Assembly (NCBI RefSeq): GCF_015354345.1
Contig: NZ_JADKYS010000003.1
Coordinates: 464,856-528,855, forward strand
DNA length: 64,000 bases
Source: Methylophilus sp. 14
Lineage (GTDB): Bacteria; Pseudomonadota; Gammaproteobacteria; Burkholderiales; Methylophilaceae
Reading direction: 5' to 3'
Positions within the stretch are counted from its first letter, which is position 1. Every line of letters begins with the position of its first letter. The position numbers were made by a program, and so were the translations under genes. Below the pieces are notes generated by a model. The model did no database searches. It was not told the origin of the DNA and saw only the letters and a list, made by a program, of their open reading frames with translations. Below are positions 9,570-19,553 of the stretch, piece after piece.

Positions 9570-10154
9570 TTACTGAATCACAAACGAGGTAAATAATACC
9601 TGGGTGACTTTCAGCGGCTTACCGTGTGCTGCCAGCGGTTTTTTCAATTCAACCAGCAACTCTTCACTGAGTTGGGCTTTACCTTCTGGTGTAGAGATAT
9701 CAGACGCCTTTTTGCTGGTAAGCAATAACAATACGCGATTACGCAACACCGGCATTTGTGCCTTCATCTTTTCGGCCAATTCAGCGCCTTTCACCTCCAC
9801 CGTCAAATCCAATTGCAAGAACTTATCATCCGGGTCTGGCAGCAAATTCACAGTGAATGTTTCAAATTGCACATAAGTCAGGGCCGTTTTAGGGTCTGCA
9901 TGACCGCTCGCCTCTTCTTCGGGCGCCTCTTCCTCAGCGGCTTCGCCTTCAGCCGCTGCATCTTCGTGACCTTCTGCTTTTTCGCCATGCTTGGCTTTGG
10001 CTTGCTGCGCCTCTGGCTTCTTCAGCAAAAAGAACGCAGCAGCACCGCCACCGGCAGCTAATGCCAGTACCACGGCCAATATGACAATGAGTTTTTTCTT
10101 GGATTTGGGTGCAGCCTCTGCTGCGCCTTCTGCTTTAGCCGGTTGTTGAGCCAT
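9570..10154 (-). CDS. fliL: Flagellar basal body-associated protein FliL
   Basis: FliL is a single-pass inner-membrane protein that surrounds stator units and supports torque. The 194-residue product has a short cytoplasmic tail, one TM helix (KKLIVILAVVLALAAGGGAAAFFLL), an unusually acidic Ala/Glu/His-rich linker (about residues 55-88), and the periplasmic domain (TYVQFETFTVNLLPD, then LDLTVEVKG). AAAGG precedes the ATG. The long acidic linker is the only notable difference from shorter FliLs. Confidence 0.94.
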   Translation of the reverse strand: MAQQPAKAEGAAEAAPKSKKKLIVILAVVLALAAGGGAAAFFLLKKPEAQQAKAKHGEKAEGHEDAAAEGEAAEEEAPEEEASGHADPKTALTYVQFETFTVNLLPDPDDKFLQLDLTVEVKGAELAEKMKAQMPVLRNRVLLLLTSKKASDISTPEGKAQLSEELLVELKKPLAAHGKPLKVTQVLFTSFVIQ

Positions 10155-10300
10155 GACACAAACCTTTCTTACATCAAACTTTGACTGTTTATGGTGTCAT
10201 TATGCGCAACACTGCGCTCTGGAGATTGGCGGATAAAAGGGTAAAATCAGCGTTTAATCGAAACTTACACCCAGAGGCAGGCAGCTTGCCTGCCCACGGC

Positions 10301-11701
10301 TTAAACAAAGGTATCGACCAGGCCACGTGCGACGGTGGTTTTAACGGCTTGTGGGGCAACGACTGCATCAGCTTCACCTGTAGCGGCTAGTGACTGGCTA
10401 CCTTGGCGCGAAGTCTGCTGCTCAAAATGCTGTTGTGCCTGCTGACCATCACCGACAAAGGTCTGGCCCAGTTGCAAGCCTTGTGACTGCATGCGGTCTC
10501 GTAAATCCTGCATGCCATCTTCCAGTGCCTGACGAACCAGGGGGTTATCCGTGATAAAACTGGTGTTCACAGACTGGTTATCCACTTTCAACACCACCTG
10601 AATCGGGCCCAGGTCTGGTGGTGACAAGGTCAGGCTGGCCACATCGTCGCCACTGCCCACCATATTCATCACATGCTGGTTCATGGCTGTTTGCCAGCGC
10701 TCATTGCCAAACGGTGTTGCAATTTGCGACATCACCACATTGCTGCTTTGCGCCACACCAGCCGCATTCAGCCATGTGCTATTCGGCAAGGCTTGTGCAG
10801 CGGGCTGCTGCGTGATATTCAACAGATCAGCTTGCGCATCTGCACCACGCATGTCATTAAAAGCCTGTGCGGGTCGTCCGCCCCCTGCTGCCTCTGCCAT
10901 CAATTTGGCATTAACCAGGGTTTCAGAAATAGCAGGAGATTCTTTACCGGTTTCGGTTGGCACATTGCCAGCCAGCAATTGTTTGAAATCGACAGACTGA
11001 TCATCCTGGTCTGCATTCACGGCAGGCCCGGACGGCGTTTGTACGGCGGTCGTCTTAGTCATCGCTTCAGTGTCCAGCGGCAAAGCCAAGGCATTGCTAT
11101 CGACCACAGGCAGTTGCTCGCTATCCACCGTGACCGCAGCGCCATCCGTGCTAATCTCGGCTTTAGGCAACTGATCTGCAGGAGTTGCTGTGGGACGCAT
11201 GGCAATCATGGTTTGCATCCATGGCGAAATACCGGTGGGCAATTGATCATTCGCAGCCAGATCTGCCAATAAGCGTTTCTTGCGCTCTTGTGCAGTTTCA
11301 ATCACGGCCGCTGGGTCTTGTGTATTGCTTGCTGCGGCAGAAGCTGAAGTATCTTCAGTGTTTGCAGGCGTCTCAGCGCTAGTCGTTTCGTCGCTGCTCT
11401 CAGCTGCTGTTTTTTGTGGCTTGTCTTCTGATTTGACGTTATTGTTGGCTGCAGTGGGCGTTTTATCTGCCGCGGAAGAAGACGGCGTTGCCGCAGGTTT
11501 TGGCGTATCGGCCTTGTCAGCCATGGTCTTATTGGCCACTGGCATCACGGGCTTGCTGCTTTGCTGCATTTGCTTGCGCAAAGCCTGTGCAAACTCATCC
11601 GAGCCATTGTTCTGTGGCTCTGGCGAAACCTGATTGGCAGACGCTGTTTTCACGGCCTCTGCACCCATGTTCAATAAAGTTGCGGAATTTAAAAACGCCA
11701 T
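10301..11701 (-). CDS. fliK: Flagellar hook-length control protein FliK
   Basis: FliK measures the hook and switches export specificity through FlhB. I start it at the ATG at 11701 (466 residues), which has GGGAGAG just upstream; the longer frame from 11764 overlaps fliJ. Residues 1-300 are low-complexity Ala/Thr/Ser/Gln-rich, as expected for a molecular ruler. The C-terminal domain carries the Flg_hook signature ASLTLSPPDLGPIQVVLKV, followed by LRDRMQSQGLQL. The context fliJ-fliK-fliL is standard. Confidence 0.93.
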   Translation of the reverse strand: MAFLNSATLLNMGAEAVKTASANQVSPEPQNNGSDEFAQALRKQMQQSSKPVMPVANKTMADKADTPKPAATPSSSAADKTPTAANNNVKSEDKPQKTAAESSDETTSAETPANTEDTSASAAASNTQDPAAVIETAQERKKRLLADLAANDQLPTGISPWMQTMIAMRPTATPADQLPKAEISTDGAAVTVDSEQLPVVDSNALALPLDTEAMTKTTAVQTPSGPAVNADQDDQSVDFKQLLAGNVPTETGKESPAISETLVNAKLMAEAAGGGRPAQAFNDMRGADAQADLLNITQQPAAQALPNSTWLNAAGVAQSSNVVMSQIATPFGNERWQTAMNQHVMNMVGSGDDVASLTLSPPDLGPIQVVLKVDNQSVNTSFITDNPLVRQALEDGMQDLRDRMQSQGLQLGQTFVGDGQQAQQHFEQQTSRQGSQSLAATGEADAVVAPQAVKTTVARGLVDTFV

Positions 11702-11726
11702 ATGACTCTCCCGGTCAACACTTGTT

Positions 11727-12173
11727 TTACAGGCGCGTGCGCTTGGCACGGCTTGCAAACTCATCCATCAGTTTCTGATCACGCTTGCCTTCTGCTTTTG
11801 CCTGCATCGTTTCCGCCCGTGTCATCAGCACTTCAAAAGATTTCTGTTTACGCTGCTTTTCCTGCAATAGCTGTCGTTTTTGCAGGATATTCGCCTGCCA
11901 TTGTTCGATTTGAGCATTTTGACTGCGGACCGCCAATTCCAATTGCGAGAAAAAGCCCTGAAAATTGCGGTATAAATCGGCTTTGAGTCCTTTTTGTGAG
12001 GCCAGCTGCCATTGCTGCTCATATTCTTGCTGGTATTGTTCCAGCATGGTGCGCTGCTGTTGGGCCTGCTCAAGTAGCTGCATGGCCTGTGCCAACGCCT
12101 GCATGGCCGTTTCCACTTCGTCTGCGGCCAGTTGCTTAAGCAGTGCCAGCGTTTCGGTAGACTGTTTTGCCAT
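11727..12173 (-). CDS. fliJ: Flagellar export chaperone/ATPase stalk FliJ
   Basis: FliJ is the coiled-coil stalk inserted in the FliI ATPase ring. The 148 residues are almost entirely charged helix with many Gln, Glu, Lys and Leu heptads, and end in a basic tail (DEFASRAKRTRL). The length matches the family, and the N-terminal LKQLAADEVETAMQALAQA pattern is typical. It sits 14 bases after fliI. Identity rests on composition, size and gene order more than on strict motifs. Confidence 0.92.
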   Translation of the reverse strand: MAKQSTETLALLKQLAADEVETAMQALAQAMQLLEQAQQQRTMLEQYQQEYEQQWQLASQKGLKADLYRNFQGFFSQLELAVRSQNAQIEQWQANILQKRQLLQEKQRKQKSFEVLMTRAETMQAKAEGKRDQKLMDEFASRAKRTRL

Positions 12174-12187
12174 GACTCAATAAGGCA

Positions 12188-13726
12188 TTAGCCTATGGTA
12201 TTCGCCAACTGCTGCAAGCTGTCCTGCATATAGGCTGCCTCATCAATATCCTGCTGCAAAAATGCATTGATCTGGTCACGTTTCTTAATCGCAATATCCA
12301 GCATGGGATCAGATCCTGGCTGGTAAGCGCCGACGGCAATCAGGTCCTGGTTACGCAAATAACGGGAATATAACTGCTTGAGCAAACGGGCTGCCTGTTG
12401 ATGCTCTTTACTGGTGATATTGTGCATGGCGCGGCTGATCGATTGCTCAATATCAATCGCAGGATAATGCCCACTCTCGGCCAGCGTGCGGTTGAGCACA
12501 ATATGGCCGTCAAGAATCGCCCTTGCCGAATCGGCAATCGGATCCTGCTGATCATCGCCTTCGGTCAGCACGGTGTAAAACGCGGTGATCGAGCCCTCGC
12601 CCCTGGCGCCGTTACCGGTACGCTCAACCAGCGCAGGCAATTTGGCAAACACAGAAGGTGGATAGCCTTTGGTGGCGGGTGGTTCGCCAATCGCCAGGGC
12701 GATTTCGCGTTGCGCCATGGCATACCGGGTGAGGGAATCCATGATCAACAAAACGTTTTTACCTTGCTGGCGGAAACGCTCGGCAATGGCTGTCGCGTAA
12801 TTGGCGCCTTGCAAACGCATCAATGCCGAGACATCGGCAGGCGCTGCGACGACGACAGAGCGTGCCAAGCCTTCTGGCCCTAAAATCTGTTCAATAAACT
12901 CTTGTACCTCGCGGCCGCGCTCACCAATCAGGCCGACCACAATCACATCGGCCGTGGTGTAACGTGCCATCATGCCCAGCAAGACGCTTTTACCCACACC
13001 AGAACCGGCAAACAGGCCCAGGCGCTGGCCACGACCAACGGTCAGCATGGCATTGATTGCGCGCACGCCGACATCCAGTGTTTCTTCAATCGGTGCGCGC
13101 ATCAGCGGGTTAATCACGCGCCCGCTCAATGGTGCGGTGACTTCGGTTGAAATCGGGCCCAGGTTATCCAGCGGATTACCCGCAGCATCGACTACCCGGC
13201 CAAGCAGGCCATCACCGACCGGAAAGTGACGTGCACGGTCTTGCGCACGACGGCGCGGCGGACGGCCAAATTGCGGTTTAGGTAATGTTTCGGTGATTTC
13301 CATGCTGAAGACTTTGGCACCCGGGACGACGCCATCCACAGCAGACTGCGGCATCAGCAGCAGGTTTTCGCCATCAAAGCCCACCACTTCAGCTTCTACG
13401 CGGCCACCATCCTGCAACGGAATAAAACAGGCACCGCCAATCGGCATTTTGATCCCAGTGGCGACCATGATCAGGCCGGTGACCTTGACGATACGTCCAG
13501 CCACTTCCAGTGGCTCGACCAAATGGATCAGCTCTCTACAGTCCTTGAGGTAACTTTGCCAGCGCTGGTTATGCACATTGTGCGGCAAGTCTTGTGTATG
13601 CGGTGCAGCAGCGTCCGCCTGTGCGGTAGCCGTATCTACGCCTGTTACCGGTGCGATAGCCACATCATTATTTAACGCTTCAGCCAGCTCAGGACTGGCG
13701 TCTACGGCGGTATTGGGTTCTGTCAT
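12188..13726 (-). CDS. fliI: Flagellum-specific export ATPase FliI
   Basis: FliI energises protein export by the flagellar type III system. The 512-residue protein has a Walker A loop in [19 protein letters not shown] and a Walker B in [37 protein letters not shown], the F1-beta/FliI signature. An N-terminal extension of about 60 Ala/Asp-rich residues precedes the conserved region. I prefer the ATG at 13726; a GTG 15 bases upstream is possible. Confidence 0.96.
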   Translation of the reverse strand: MTEPNTAVDASPELAEALNNDVAIAPVTGVDTATAQADAAAPHTQDLPHNVHNQRWQSYLKDCRELIHLVEPLEVAGRIVKVTGLIMVATGIKMPIGGACFIPLQDGGRVEAEVVGFDGENLLLMPQSAVDGVVPGAKVFSMEITETLPKPQFGRPPRRRAQDRARHFPVGDGLLGRVVDAAGNPLDNLGPISTEVTAPLSGRVINPLMRAPIEETLDVGVRAINAMLTVGRGQRLGLFAGSGVGKSVLLGMMARYTTADVIVVGLIGERGREVQEFIEQILGPEGLARSVVVAAPADVSALMRLQGANYATAIAERFRQQGKNVLLIMDSLTRYAMAQREIALAIGEPPATKGYPPSVFAKLPALVERTGNGARGEGSITAFYTVLTEGDDQQDPIADSARAILDGHIVLNRTLAESGHYPAIDIEQSISRAMHNITSKEHQQAARLLKQLYSRYLRNQDLIAVGAYQPGSDPMLDIAIKKRDQINAFLQQDIDEAAYMQDSLQQLANTIG

Positions 13727-13764
13727 GCTGGAATCAATCACTGTCAGTACATCAGCGACACACG

Positions 13765-14433
13765 TTATTCGTTGCTAACAGCAGGTTTGTGCCAGTCATC
13801 GACGCGTGACAACCCTTGCACCAGGCGTTTCCAGCGCATTTCATTGCTGGCATCAATCTGGTTTTCGGCAGTTTCCACCAGGCAGCCTCCACGCTCAATC
13901 TGAGCGTCTTCAATCAGTTGCCACCCCTGCTCTTTTAATTGTTCGCCAATATGGGCGCGCAGCACTTTGGCATCTTCGTGATGCACAATCAATCTGGCAG
14001 GCTGTTTCACTTGTGGTAAATAATGCATGGCATCTAGCACCACTGGAATCACCGCTTGCGGATCGACCTGTAACTTGGTTTTCATCATGGCTTTAGCCAA
14101 ATCCAGCGCCAGGCTTAATACAGACTCAGCGACGTTGACATCCTGCATGGCCAAGGCTTGCTGAAAGCTCGCTGCCATTTGCGACAATTGCTCGCGCTCA
14201 CCTTCTATTTGCGACTGCGCCTGTGTCAGGCCATCGCCATAACCGGTTTTAAATCCTTCTTCATAGGCCTCTTGCCTGACCTGCTTCAGAATCTGGCTCA
14301 CCGTGCGTGCATTTTCTTCAGCCTGCTCGCGTTCGCGCTTGACGCGCTCACTGGAGATGGAGTCATCAAAGCTGGCCATCTCCCAACGTTGATAGGCGCT
14401 CATTTGTTCTTTAGGAATTGCAGAAGCTACCAT
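13765..14433 (-). CDS. fliH: Flagellar assembly protein FliH (FliI regulator)
   Basis: FliH binds and inhibits FliI and docks it on the C-ring through FliN. The 222-residue product shows an N-terminal charged helix, the Gly-spaced segment [24 protein letters not shown] (GxxxG-type repeats typical of FliH), and a C-terminal domain ending [17 protein letters not shown], close to the family motif GGCxVET..GxIDA. AAGGA lies upstream of the ATG. It lies between fliG and fliI. Confidence 0.94.
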   Translation of the reverse strand: MVASAIPKEQMSAYQRWEMASFDDSISSERVKREREQAEENARTVSQILKQVRQEAYEEGFKTGYGDGLTQAQSQIEGEREQLSQMAASFQQALAMQDVNVAESVLSLALDLAKAMMKTKLQVDPQAVIPVVLDAMHYLPQVKQPARLIVHHEDAKVLRAHIGEQLKEQGWQLIEDAQIERGGCLVETAENQIDASNEMRWKRLVQGLSRVDDWHKPAVSNE

Positions 14434-14457
14434 GAGACACTTTCCTTATTCAATGCA

Positions 14458-15456
14458 CTACACATATTGCTCGCTGTCACCTTTACCAGCCAGCATGATC
14501 TGGCCTTCATCTGACAAGCGACGCACAATTTGCAAGATTTGTTTTTGCTGGGTTTCCACTTCCGACAACTTGACCGGACCGCGGCTTTCCAGGTCCTCAC
14601 GCATCATGTCAGCCGCACGCGACGACATATTACGGAAGAATTTTTCTTTCATTTCATCTGACGTGCCTTTGAGGGCCACAATCAGCATGTCAGACTGCAC
14701 TTCACGCAACAACACTTGAATCCCGCGGTCATCAATTTCCATGATGTTGTCAAACACAAACATCTGGTCCATGATTTGCTGCGCCATGCCGTCATCGTAG
14801 CTTTTGAGGCCATCCATGAGTTTGGCTTCATGTTCGCCGCTGATGTAGTTCATGATCTCGGCGGCTGTTTTCACACCACCAATGGCCTGGCGTTTGAGGT
14901 TGTCGTTACCAGCCAGCATTTTCAGCATGCCTTCATTCAACTCCCGCAACGCAGTTGGCTTGATACTGTCCAGCGTGGCGATGCGCAAAATCACATCCTG
15001 ACGCAGACGCTCGGTAAAGTGACTCAAAATCTCTGCGGACTGTTCCGGCTCAAGGTGAGACAAAATAGTCGCAATAATCTGCGGATGTTCGTTCTTGATA
15101 AAGTCGGCCACACTGAAGGCATCCATCCACTTCAGGCTTTCTATGCCGGCTGCATCTTGTGATTGCGGAATACGGTTGAGCAAGTTGGAGGCTTTGTCAT
15201 CGCCAAACGCCTTGATCAGTACTGAGCGGATATAGCTGTCAGAGTCGAGGCCAAAATCACTGCTGCTGGCGAAGTCAATCATGAACTTCTCCAGCACCTG
15301 CTCTACCTCTTCGCGTGGCACCGGCTTCATCGAAGCCATGACAATACCCAGGCGTTGTACCTCTTTCGGTGACAGGTGTTTCATCACTTCAGCCGCCTCG
15401 TCTTCGCCGAGTGCCAGCATCAAAATTGCACTTCTGGTTAATCCCTGGTCACTCAT
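14458..15456 (-). CDS. fliG: Flagellar motor switch protein FliG
   Basis: FliG couples the rotor to the stators. The 332 residues include the armadillo-like middle region with the EHPQ motif (DFIKNEHPQIIATILSHL), the linker GGVKTAAEIMNYI, and the C-terminal torque helix LLREVQSDMLIVALKGTSDEMKEKFFRNMSSRAADMMREDLE with its conserved charged residues. GGAG lies 9 bases before the ATG. It starts 4 bases after the fliF stop. Confidence 0.97.
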   Translation of the reverse strand: MSDQGLTRSAILMLALGEDEAAEVMKHLSPKEVQRLGIVMASMKPVPREEVEQVLEKFMIDFASSSDFGLDSDSYIRSVLIKAFGDDKASNLLNRIPQSQDAAGIESLKWMDAFSVADFIKNEHPQIIATILSHLEPEQSAEILSHFTERLRQDVILRIATLDSIKPTALRELNEGMLKMLAGNDNLKRQAIGGVKTAAEIMNYISGEHEAKLMDGLKSYDDGMAQQIMDQMFVFDNIMEIDDRGIQVLLREVQSDMLIVALKGTSDEMKEKFFRNMSSRAADMMREDLESRGPVKLSEVETQQKQILQIVRRLSDEGQIMLAGKGDSEQYV

Positions 15457-15459
15457 GGC

Positions 15460-17175
15460 TTACTTCTCCGCCGAGGTCCAGCCGGACACCACATTGGCCA
15501 CCATACGTGGATTATCTTTCGCCACTTGCTTTGCCGCCTGCAAGGTCTGGTCCAGGCCACTTGGTAATGCTGTCGCATCGCCACTCAAAGTCACCAGCGC
15601 GTCTTCACCTTCTGCGCCCGCAGCCCCTGCAATCGGCAGTCCGTCAGGACCGGTCAATGCAGCAGCACCGGCTGCCAGTGCCTGTTCTTTCTTGTCGGCA
15701 CCAGTCAGTTTATTCGCCATCGGCTTGAGTAGTTTTTTGTAAACCATCATCAACACAATCACACCGGCCAAGAAGCGTAATGCGTCTTTACCATACTCAA
15801 TCACCAGCGGATCTTTCCACAAAGGTGGCTCAGCCAGCTTTTCCTGTGCTTCGGCAATAAAAGGCGTATTCACCACAGAAATCGTATCACCGCGCTCTTT
15901 GTTGAAGCCCATGGCCTGCATGGCCAGATCACTGACTTGTTGCTTCTCGGCATTGCTCAGCGCACGGTAAGTGGTTTTGCCTGTGCTATCGACGACCGGG
16001 ATATGATTCACTACCACCGCCACGTGCAGGCGCTTGATGCCGCCTTTGGCTTGCTGGATGTAGCTGACAGTTTTGTCCAGCTCGTAGTTGGTGGTGTTAT
16101 CTTTTTGGGTATTTTGTGGCGGTACTGGTGGCGCAGCTGGAGCAGCACCTTCCGCACCCGGCGCTTGGGCGCCAGGCGCATTAATTGGCGCAGTGGACTC
16201 CCCTGGTGGCTGATTGGACAAAGCACCTGGCACGGCACCGTTGCTGCCACCTGTATTTTGTGTTTCATGGCTTTGCGCACTGCGTATGGCCATATCGTCA
16301 GGCTTGGTATTCGGCTTATAAGACTCGTTGGCCTGCTCAGTCATCGAGAAATCAATCTCTGCACTGGTTTCAGCGTGCACGTTCTTGGCGCCGACGATAG
16401 GCGTAATAATCGACTCCACACGGCGGGCAATGCTGTTCTGCATATTTTCCACGTAAGCCATTTGCTCTGGGTCGAGGCCGTTTTGCTTGAGCTTATTAGC
16501 ATTATCAGACAGCAGATTACCGTTCTGGTCGACCACCGTCACGTGGTCTGCGGACAAGTTAGGCACACTACTGGCCACCAGATGCACCACCGCGGCCACT
16601 TGCTGGCCATCCAGACGGCGGCCATTATGCAGATTCAATAACACAGAAGCGGTTGGGTACTGTTGCTCGCGTACAAACACGCTTGGTTTTGGAATCGCTA
16701 AATGGATACGGGCTGCCTGCACAGCAGAAATAGACTGGATGCTACGCTCAAGTTCACCTTCCAGGCCGCGCTGAAAGTTCACTTGTTCAACAAACTGTGA
16801 CACGCCAAACTTCTGGTTTTCCAGCAGCTCAAAGCCAATATTGCCGCCTTTTGGCAAACCTTGTGCGGCCAGTTTCAAACGCACCTGATGCACCTGGTCA
16901 GCTGGCACCAGAATCGCATTACCGCCTTCAGCAAACTGGTAAGGCACACTTAACTTGTCGAGTTCAGCCACAATCGCGCCACCATCTTTGTCGGCAAAGT
17001 TGGAAAACAGCACGCGGTAATCCGGCTTCTGGCTCCACAGCCAGAACACAACCATCACTGCAACCACGGCCGCAATACCTGCGACCAGCAGCAGTTTCTG
17101 TCCGAGTTGACCAAACATATTCGGTGTACCGTTGGACTCACCAGTTGATGTAAGTAAGGCAGCGTCAGCAGCCAT
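15460..17175 (-). CDS. fliF: Flagellar MS-ring protein FliF
   Basis: FliF forms the MS-ring, the base on which the motor is built. I choose the ATG at 17175, which has GGAGG 5 bases upstream; this gives 571 residues. TM1 is near residues 28-48 (LLLVAGIAAVVAVMVVFWLW) and is followed by the YRVLFSNFADKDGGAIVAEL motif. The ring-building regions include GNIGFELLENQKFGVSQFVEQVNFQRGLEGELERSI. A Pro/Ala-rich loop lies near residue 320 and TM2 near residue 465. The C-terminal tail binds FliG. It heads the operon fliF to fliR. Confidence 0.96.
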   Translation of the reverse strand: MAADAALLTSTGESNGTPNMFGQLGQKLLLVAGIAAVVAVMVVFWLWSQKPDYRVLFSNFADKDGGAIVAELDKLSVPYQFAEGGNAILVPADQVHQVRLKLAAQGLPKGGNIGFELLENQKFGVSQFVEQVNFQRGLEGELERSIQSISAVQAARIHLAIPKPSVFVREQQYPTASVLLNLHNGRRLDGQQVAAVVHLVASSVPNLSADHVTVVDQNGNLLSDNANKLKQNGLDPEQMAYVENMQNSIARRVESIITPIVGAKNVHAETSAEIDFSMTEQANESYKPNTKPDDMAIRSAQSHETQNTGGSNGAVPGALSNQPPGESTAPINAPGAQAPGAEGAAPAAPPVPPQNTQKDNTTNYELDKTVSYIQQAKGGIKRLHVAVVVNHIPVVDSTGKTTYRALSNAEKQQVSDLAMQAMGFNKERGDTISVVNTPFIAEAQEKLAEPPLWKDPLVIEYGKDALRFLAGVIVLMMVYKKLLKPMANKLTGADKKEQALAAGAAALTGPDGLPIAGAAGAEGEDALVTLSGDATALPSGLDQTLQAAKQVAKDNPRMVANVVSGWTSAEK

Positions 17176-17440
17176 CTGAACCTCCATGTTTACTACCACA
17201 GGCTTTCTGAGACATTTCCCCATGCGGGGATACTGACTCAAAAACACCATCCTGAACTCGAATGCCCATTAAGGACATCTCACATGGATCACATTATGCG
17301 CGCACTCCCTGTTTTCAAATTGGCAAATAAGACGGATTAATGTTGCCTATTTTTCAGAGCAGTCCAGATGACGGGGTGCTAAAGTAGCTACCATGACAAT
17401 TAAGGGCTTTGTGTGCCCGTGACGATGAAAGGAGTCCACC

Positions 17441-17806
17441 ATGAACGCAGGCGGTATTGATGCACAACGTATCTCGTCCATGCTGGCACAATTGCGTGCA
17501 GCCGCACAAAAGCCTGAAGGTTTGGGTAGTGCAGCCATCGCAAGTCCTGTGCAGAAAAGCAATGCAGCCGCACCGACCAGCCAGGTCAGTTTTAGTGATG
17601 CCTTAAAAGCCTCGCTGGATCAGGTCAACAATATGCAGCTGCAATCAGAAAAGCTGGGGCAGGATTTTGCCATGGGCAATGACAATGTCAGCCTGTCTGA
17701 CGTCATGATCTCCGGGCAAAAAGCCAATATCGCCTTCCAGGCCACGGTGCAGGTACGCAACAAACTGGTGACCGCTTACCAGGACATGATGAACATGCAG
17801 GTTTAA
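17441..17806 (+). CDS. fliE: Flagellar hook-basal body protein FliE
   Basis: FliE links the MS-ring to the proximal rod. The 121 residues end with the family region VSLSDVMISGQKANIAFQATVQVRNKLVTAYQDMMNMQV. AAAGGAG lies 7 bases before the ATG. It is divergent from fliF across about 265 bases, so the two probably share a regulatory region, although I see no confident sigma-54 or sigma-28 site there. Its stop overlaps the convergent fhlB-like stop by 4 bases. Confidence 0.95.
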   Translation: MNAGGIDAQRISSMLAQLRAAAQKPEGLGSAAIASPVQKSNAAAPTSQVSFSDALKASLDQVNNMQLQSEKLGQDFAMGNDNVSLSDVMISGQKANIAFQATVQVRNKLVTAYQDMMNMQV

Positions 17807-18120
17807 ACCTTAGGCGCGTCCGTGGTTTCCCCTTGCTCCAGTTGATATAACCAAGCCAATATTTCTGCAATCGCCTGATACAGCTGTGGCGGAATATGGG
17901 CATCCAGCTCGACCTGCATTAACAGGCTCAACAAGGCCTGCGATTCGTGCACATACACCTCGTGTTCTTTTGCCAGCGCAATAATGCGTTCAGCCAGCAA
18001 GCCATTGCCTTTGGCCACCACACGTGGCGCCAGGTCACCGGCCTCATAAGCCAGCGCAACAGCGGACTGGGTATAAGCCTTATCCTGCTGCATATTGCGG
18101 CCTGTCTTGTGCGCTGTCAT
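17803..18120 (-). CDS. FlhB C-terminal-domain-like protein (FhlB family)
   Basis: A 105-residue protein matching the cytoplasmic C-terminal domain of FlhB/YscU: SAVALAYEAGDLAPRVVAKGNGLLAERIIALAKEHEVYVHESQALLSLLMQVELDAHIPPQLYQAIAEILAW. It lacks membrane helices and the self-cleaving NPTH motif, as in stand-alone FhlB proteins. These are thought to substitute for or modulate the FlhB substrate switch. Its start lies inside the upstream FliK-like gene (41-base overlap), which suggests coupling. A start at 18093 (MQQDKAY) would also fit. Confidence 0.85.
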   Translation of the reverse strand: MTAHKTGRNMQQDKAYTQSAVALAYEAGDLAPRVVAKGNGLLAERIIALAKEHEVYVHESQALLSLLMQVELDAHIPPQLYQAIAEILAWLYQLEQGETTDAPKV

Positions 18121-19219
18121 CACGGCTAATCTGCAACGATTCCAGTTTTAATCCCACAGACTGTAAACTCATGGCCAACTGGCTGCGGCCAGATTGCATT
18201 TCTTTCAATGCCTGCGTCTGTGCTGGCTCGACGCGTACGCTAAAACGACCATTCACCATGGTGATTTTGACCGTGACCTCTCCTAACCGTGGCAATTGCA
18301 AGGTCAAATCGCTCTTCAAGCTATTTAACACAGGCGCATCTGCTGAATGTGCCGAGTTTTCCTGCTCATTTACCTGCCACTGCATGGTTTGCCCCGGCCA
18401 GACCTCACCGTGCCAGACCAGCCGCTGCTGCTCCAATACCTGCAACTGTTGCGCCACCATTTCGGGAGGCATAAAAGCAGGTTTATTTTGTGGCTCCTGC
18501 AATAACTGGTGCCAGGGGCGGCTGCCTAAGGTTGCTTCTTTGAGGTGTGACTCGTAAAACAGGCCTGAGCTGTCCAAAGCATGTTTGAGGTCCTGTGCCA
18601 GCACTTGTGGCTTTTGCGGGCTGTGGCTCACCACCGCTTGCGCCTGCAAGGCGGTAGTTTGCTGCTGAAACTCTGACGAACTTAGCCAGCGCTGTAAATG
18701 TTTGGCTGGTGGGCTTAGTTCTACCAGGCTCGCTTGCCCGGCAGCGTTTTTTGACAGCGTTTGCAGATGCTCTTCATGGTCAGGCTGCGACATATCGGTT
18801 AACAGTGCCGATTCACCCAATCGCATTGGACCAGCCTGCGCCTGGCTATTAGCAGGCTGCACGCCCCACTTAACCTGTGGCAGATGGTCTTTACCCAAAG
18901 CTTGCTGGGCCATGCCCATAAACTGCATATGCAGGGTTTGCTGTTGTGCCAGATAAGCAGGCAGTTGCATTTGCACGGTGGCAGGTGGCTGGTTAGGCAG
19001 TTGGATCTGAACTTTGAATTGTGCCAGCTCTGAGGCTTTGGCAGCGCCTGCTTCTTTTTGCAGAATCAGGCCGGTGAACTGCATGCCGGGACGCATGCGC
19101 TCCCATAACGGGGCTTCTGACTGCGTGCCTTCGACCGGCATGATCGAAGAAATCGCGCGCAAGCTCTCTGTTTCACTGGCGATGAAGCGTTGTGTGAGAA
19201 CTTGCGGAATCGGTAACAT
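18080..19219 (-). CDS. Second FliK-like protein (hook-length-control C-terminal domain)
   Basis: A 379-residue, Gln/Ala-rich protein. The C-terminal part (LTLQLPRLGEVTVKITMVNGRFSVRVEPAQTQALKEMQSGRSQLAMSLQSVGLKLESLQI) matches the C-terminal domain of FliK, which contacts FlhB. The N-terminus begins MLPIPQVLTQRFI with an LRPGMQFTGLIL-like MRPGMQFTGLILQ segment. It is followed by the FlhB-like gene, so the pair may act together on export specificity. It is distinct from the canonical fliK at 10301-11701. The family call is good; the exact role is unknown. Confidence 0.78.
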   Translation of the reverse strand: MLPIPQVLTQRFIASETESLRAISSIMPVEGTQSEAPLWERMRPGMQFTGLILQKEAGAAKASELAQFKVQIQLPNQPPATVQMQLPAYLAQQQTLHMQFMGMAQQALGKDHLPQVKWGVQPANSQAQAGPMRLGESALLTDMSQPDHEEHLQTLSKNAAGQASLVELSPPAKHLQRWLSSSEFQQQTTALQAQAVVSHSPQKPQVLAQDLKHALDSSGLFYESHLKEATLGSRPWHQLLQEPQNKPAFMPPEMVAQQLQVLEQQRLVWHGEVWPGQTMQWQVNEQENSAHSADAPVLNSLKSDLTLQLPRLGEVTVKITMVNGRFSVRVEPAQTQALKEMQSGRSQLAMSLQSVGLKLESLQISRDDSAQDRPQYAAG

Positions 19220-19552
19220 CTATAGGCCGTCCGGCGGGATGCGCGCATGCAATTGCGCATCAAAAATCATATCGGTGATGCGGTGCATCACTGGATACAA
19301 CAAATTACGGATTTCACCATCATCGGCCAGAATCTTTTGCACCAGGGCCTGTTTGCGTTCATGCTGCTCTGACGTCAGGGTTTCAGATGCCAGTCGCATG
19401 TTTTGCTCCAGGGTTTTGACCACTTCAATCTTTAGCATGTAGGACTGCTCCAGTTCGGTCACTTTTTCCCAGGCATCCTTGCGCGCCGCAATCAGCATCT
19501 GTTCCATCAGTTTGGCTGCAGATTCATAGGTATTAATCAAGGCTTGTGACAT
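19220..19552 (-). CDS. fliT: Flagellar export chaperone FliT-like
   Basis: From the ATG at 19552 (GGAG 8 bases upstream) the product is 110 residues, all helical: MSQALINTYESAAKLMEQML, then WEKVTELEQSYMLKIEVVKTLE and a C-terminal region with RNLLYPVMHRI. Size, helix content and position directly after fliS match FliT, the chaperone of the cap protein FliD. Sequence motifs of FliT are weak, so context carries part of the call. Confidence 0.85.
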   Translation of the reverse strand: MSQALINTYESAAKLMEQMLIAARKDAWEKVTELEQSYMLKIEVVKTLEQNMRLASETLTSEQHERKQALVQKILADDGEIRNLLYPVMHRITDMIFDAQLHARIPPDGL

Positions 19553-19553
19553 C

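Noticed and set aside
15937-16641. 234-codon frame antisense to fliF
   Set aside because: The fliF reading is clear across this part; the opposite frame has biased composition and no motif.
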